The position numbers and the translations under genes were made by a program. The notes beneath the pieces are model-generated. The model was not told the origin of the DNA and made no database searches. It worked only from the letters and a program-made list of their open reading frames with translations. DNA of 64,000 nucleotides. Origin: Anaerolineae bacterium (GTDB lineage Bacteria; Chloroflexota; Anaerolineae; Aggregatilineales; Phototrophicaceae). This document shows, one piece after another, positions 62,410 to 64,000 of this stretch (its first letter is position 1; every line of letters begins with the position of its first letter). The stretch is from contig JAJDUC010000007.1 in the NCBI GenBank assembly GCA_022826865.1, positions 61,513 to 125,512 of the forward strand. The letters run 5' to 3'.

Positions 62410-63858
62410 ATGGCCAGTTCATTGCAAGTTTGGGTCAGCACGCTGGATCGCCGGCGCTACGCCCTGGCTGTGGGTTTCGCGCTTGGCGCCGTCGGCGCGG
62501 GCATCGGCCTGCTCATCGCGGGCTTTGGTCCATTGCTCGCGATCGCCGCCCTATGCGGCTTATTGGCCGGGCTCTATATCCTCACGGACATTAATGCCGC
62601 GCTATACGGCATCATCGCTACAGTGCTGCTTTTGCCCTTTGGCGTCTTCCCGGTCAAGATCGCCATTACGCCGACCCTGCTGGATCTGGCAATCGGCGGT
62701 TTCTTGTTGGTGTACATTTTCCAATGGATGGCCGGGCGCCGCGGCGGCTTGCATTCCACACCGGTACATGCCTTGGTCGCGGCTTACCTGATGTGGCTCA
62801 TCTTCGCCTTCGCGCTGGGCTTGCGCCACGCCAGCCCCACGTCCGCCAATATCCGGCAATTCGCCGAGACCGTTCTAAGCATCAGCCTGGTATTCATCAT
62901 CACCGATCTGCTGCGAAATCCGACTATGCTGCGGCGTCTGGCCCTAGTGATTCTGCTGCTCGTCGGTCTGCAGGCCATTCTCGCGATTGCGCTTTATGCT
63001 GCGCCGGACGCGCTGGCGGAGAACATCCTGACGCGCTTGTCCCGCATCGGCTACCCCGACGGCGGCGTCATCCGCTATATTGAATCCAATCCCGCGCTGA
63101 GCGAGCGCGCAATCGGCACCTGGGTAGACCCCAACGCGCTTGGCGGGATCCTGGCGACCGCGGCCCTCATCATCGCGCCGCAGATCGCAGCAAGGAAACC
63201 GGTGCTGCGGTATCGCTGGCTCACGCTTGCCGTCTTCGCCGCTGTTGGGCTCGCTCTATTTTTGACGTCTTCACGCGCCGCCTTTCTGGCGCTGGCCGCG
63301 GGCATAACGCTAATCACGCTAATCCGCTATCGACGCATGCTGCCGCTGCTGGCGATCGGCGGCTTGATATTTCTGACGCTGCCACAGACGCAGGACTATA
63401 TCGATCGCCTGCTTCAAGCCTTTCAAGGCGCAGATTTGGCGACACAAATGCGCATCGGCGAATGGTCGGATTCCATTGAGCTGATCGGACGCTACCCGCT
63501 CTTCGGCGTCGGCTTCACCGGCACGCCCGAAATTGACATCTATACTGATGTCGCCAATATGTATCTGATCATGGCCAATCAAATCGGCTTGACCGGTGTA
63601 TTCGTCTTTTCCCTGGCGATGGCCGGTGTATTTGTCTATGGCCGGCGCGCCTGGAAGGAGGCCAAAAAACTCCCCGAGCTCGCCGCCATACACCTTGGCT
63701 ACCATGCCGCGCTCTTCACCGGACTTGTCAACGCGGTAGCCGATCTGTACTTTTTTCGCCTTGATTTCCAATCTTCCATTACCTGGTTCTGGCTGATCGT
63801 CGCCCTCTGCCTGTCAAGTTCCAGGCTGATACTGGAAGACCTCCAGCGCGCGGCCTGA
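62410..63858 (+). CDS. O-antigen ligase/polymerase-like membrane protein
   Basis: 482 residues with about 12 predicted helices. The signature of Wzy/WaaL-like proteins is in the second half: SNPALSERAIGTWVDPNALGG, LTSSRAAFLALAAG and a long outer loop ending GRYPLFGVGFTGTPEI. The latter H/R-G-x-F block is typical of the ligase family. Last gene of the polysaccharide operon, start 10 bases after YfhO. Polymerase and ligase roles cannot be separated by sequence alone. Confidence 0.87.
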   Translation: MASSLQVWVSTLDRRRYALAVGFALGAVGAGIGLLIAGFGPLLAIAALCGLLAGLYILTDINAALYGIIATVLLLPFGVFPVKIAITPTLLDLAIGGFLLVYIFQWMAGRRGGLHSTPVHALVAAYLMWLIFAFALGLRHASPTSANIRQFAETVLSISLVFIITDLLRNPTMLRRLALVILLLVGLQAILAIALYAAPDALAENILTRLSRIGYPDGGVIRYIESNPALSERAIGTWVDPNALGGILATAALIIAPQIAARKPVLRYRWLTLAVFAAVGLALFLTSSRAAFLALAAGITLITLIRYRRMLPLLAIGGLIFLTLPQTQDYIDRLLQAFQGADLATQMRIGEWSDSIELIGRYPLFGVGFTGTPEIDIYTDVANMYLIMANQIGLTGVFVFSLAMAGVFVYGRRAWKEAKKLPELAAIHLGYHAALFTGLVNAVADLYFFRLDFQSSITWFWLIVALCLSSSRLILEDLQRAA

Positions 63859-63891
63859 AGGGTAGTGTATCAATTTCGGTTGAAATAGCCT

Positions 63892-63990
63892 GGTAGGGGC
63901 GATCCGGCGGATCGCCCGATGGGTACGAACAGGATCGAAATTGGGCGACTCACCGGGGCGCGTGGACACAGCCCGTCAGTCGCCCCTACC
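63892..63990. repeat. Palindromic GGTAGGGGCG...CGCCCCTACC element at the window edge
   Basis: 99 bases beginning GGTAGGGGCG and ending CGCCCCTACC. It is made of two hairpins, GGGGCGATCC/GGATCGCCC (63896-63917) and GGGCGACT/AGTCGCCC, with the minus strand CTGTGTCCACGCGCCCCGGTG related to CAGTGTCTACGCGACCCGCTG in copy B. The terminal repeats CAGGGCAATCGC are not seen, so it is a shorter relative or is cut by the window edge. Confidence 0.65.
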
Positions 63991-64000
63991 AAATCGTCGG

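Overview
The window reads as a chromosomal segment of a GC-rich free-living bacterium, most likely a Chloroflexota (Anaerolineae-like) heterotroph. This is inferred from the gene mix: a split two-subunit glycine decarboxylase, a DUF3048 lipoprotein-type gene next to mltG, a DUF4397 plus SH3 cell-surface protein, many sugar ABC transporters without their own ATPases, and frequent GTG/TTG starts. There is no rRNA, tRNA, phage, CRISPR or transposase gene.

Layout. 1-2757: end of a sugar ABC transporter with a GH32 fructosidase. 2825-6405 (minus): peptide-type ABC transporter (binding protein plus two permeases) behind a consensus promoter. 6589-15180: an amide/imine catabolic island. It has a minus-strand creatininase-family amidohydrolase divergent from a YheO/DauR-type regulator, followed by RidA, an M20-like protein, the E1 alpha and E1 beta subunits of a 2-oxoacid (acetoin-type) dehydrogenase, a free-standing lipoyl domain, two SDR dehydrogenases and a TrzN/AtzA-type amidohydrolase. 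15665-20565: a second complete fructoside ABC transporter plus GH32. 20910-32377: an aminotransferase, then a long minus-strand cluster with rhamnonate dehydratase, D-aminoacylase, D-serine dehydratase-like protein, phosphotriesterase-like protein, two Gfo/Idh/MocA oxidoreductases and another sugar ABC transporter with a Tat-type binding protein.

32998-36576 (minus): gcvH-gcvPA-gcvPB under a single-aptamer glycine riboswitch with its own promoter and terminator. 36897-49822: housekeeping genes (SCO1, alr, tgt, LmbE deacetylase, DUF3048, mltG, a small lipoprotein, pyrimidine nucleoside phosphorylase, DsbA-like protein, nicotinamidase-like protein, mtnA, nicotinate phosphoribosyltransferase). 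49972-52285: PfkB kinase and ahcY. Together with mtnA and the nicotinamide genes these form a nucleoside, SAM by-product and NAD salvage neighbourhood. 52384-54933: large secreted DUF4397/SH3 protein. 55236-63858: GDP-rhamnose synthesis (rmd, gmd), TatD, two glycosyltransferases, a YfhO-type membrane protein and an O-antigen ligase-like protein, i.e. a surface polysaccharide locus.

The most unusual structural signal is a family of non-coding mobile-looking elements in intergenic regions. They have terminal inverted repeats close to CAGGGCAATCGC and a core of paired GTAGGGGCG...CGCCCCTAC palindromes whose stem bases change in a compensating way. One copy has a perfect 10-bp flanking duplication. 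The most unusual gene arrangement is the E1alpha-E1beta-lipoyl set with no acyltransferase (E2) or E3. A second recurring pattern is a strong hairpin directly after each of the three solute-binding-protein genes, before the permease genes.
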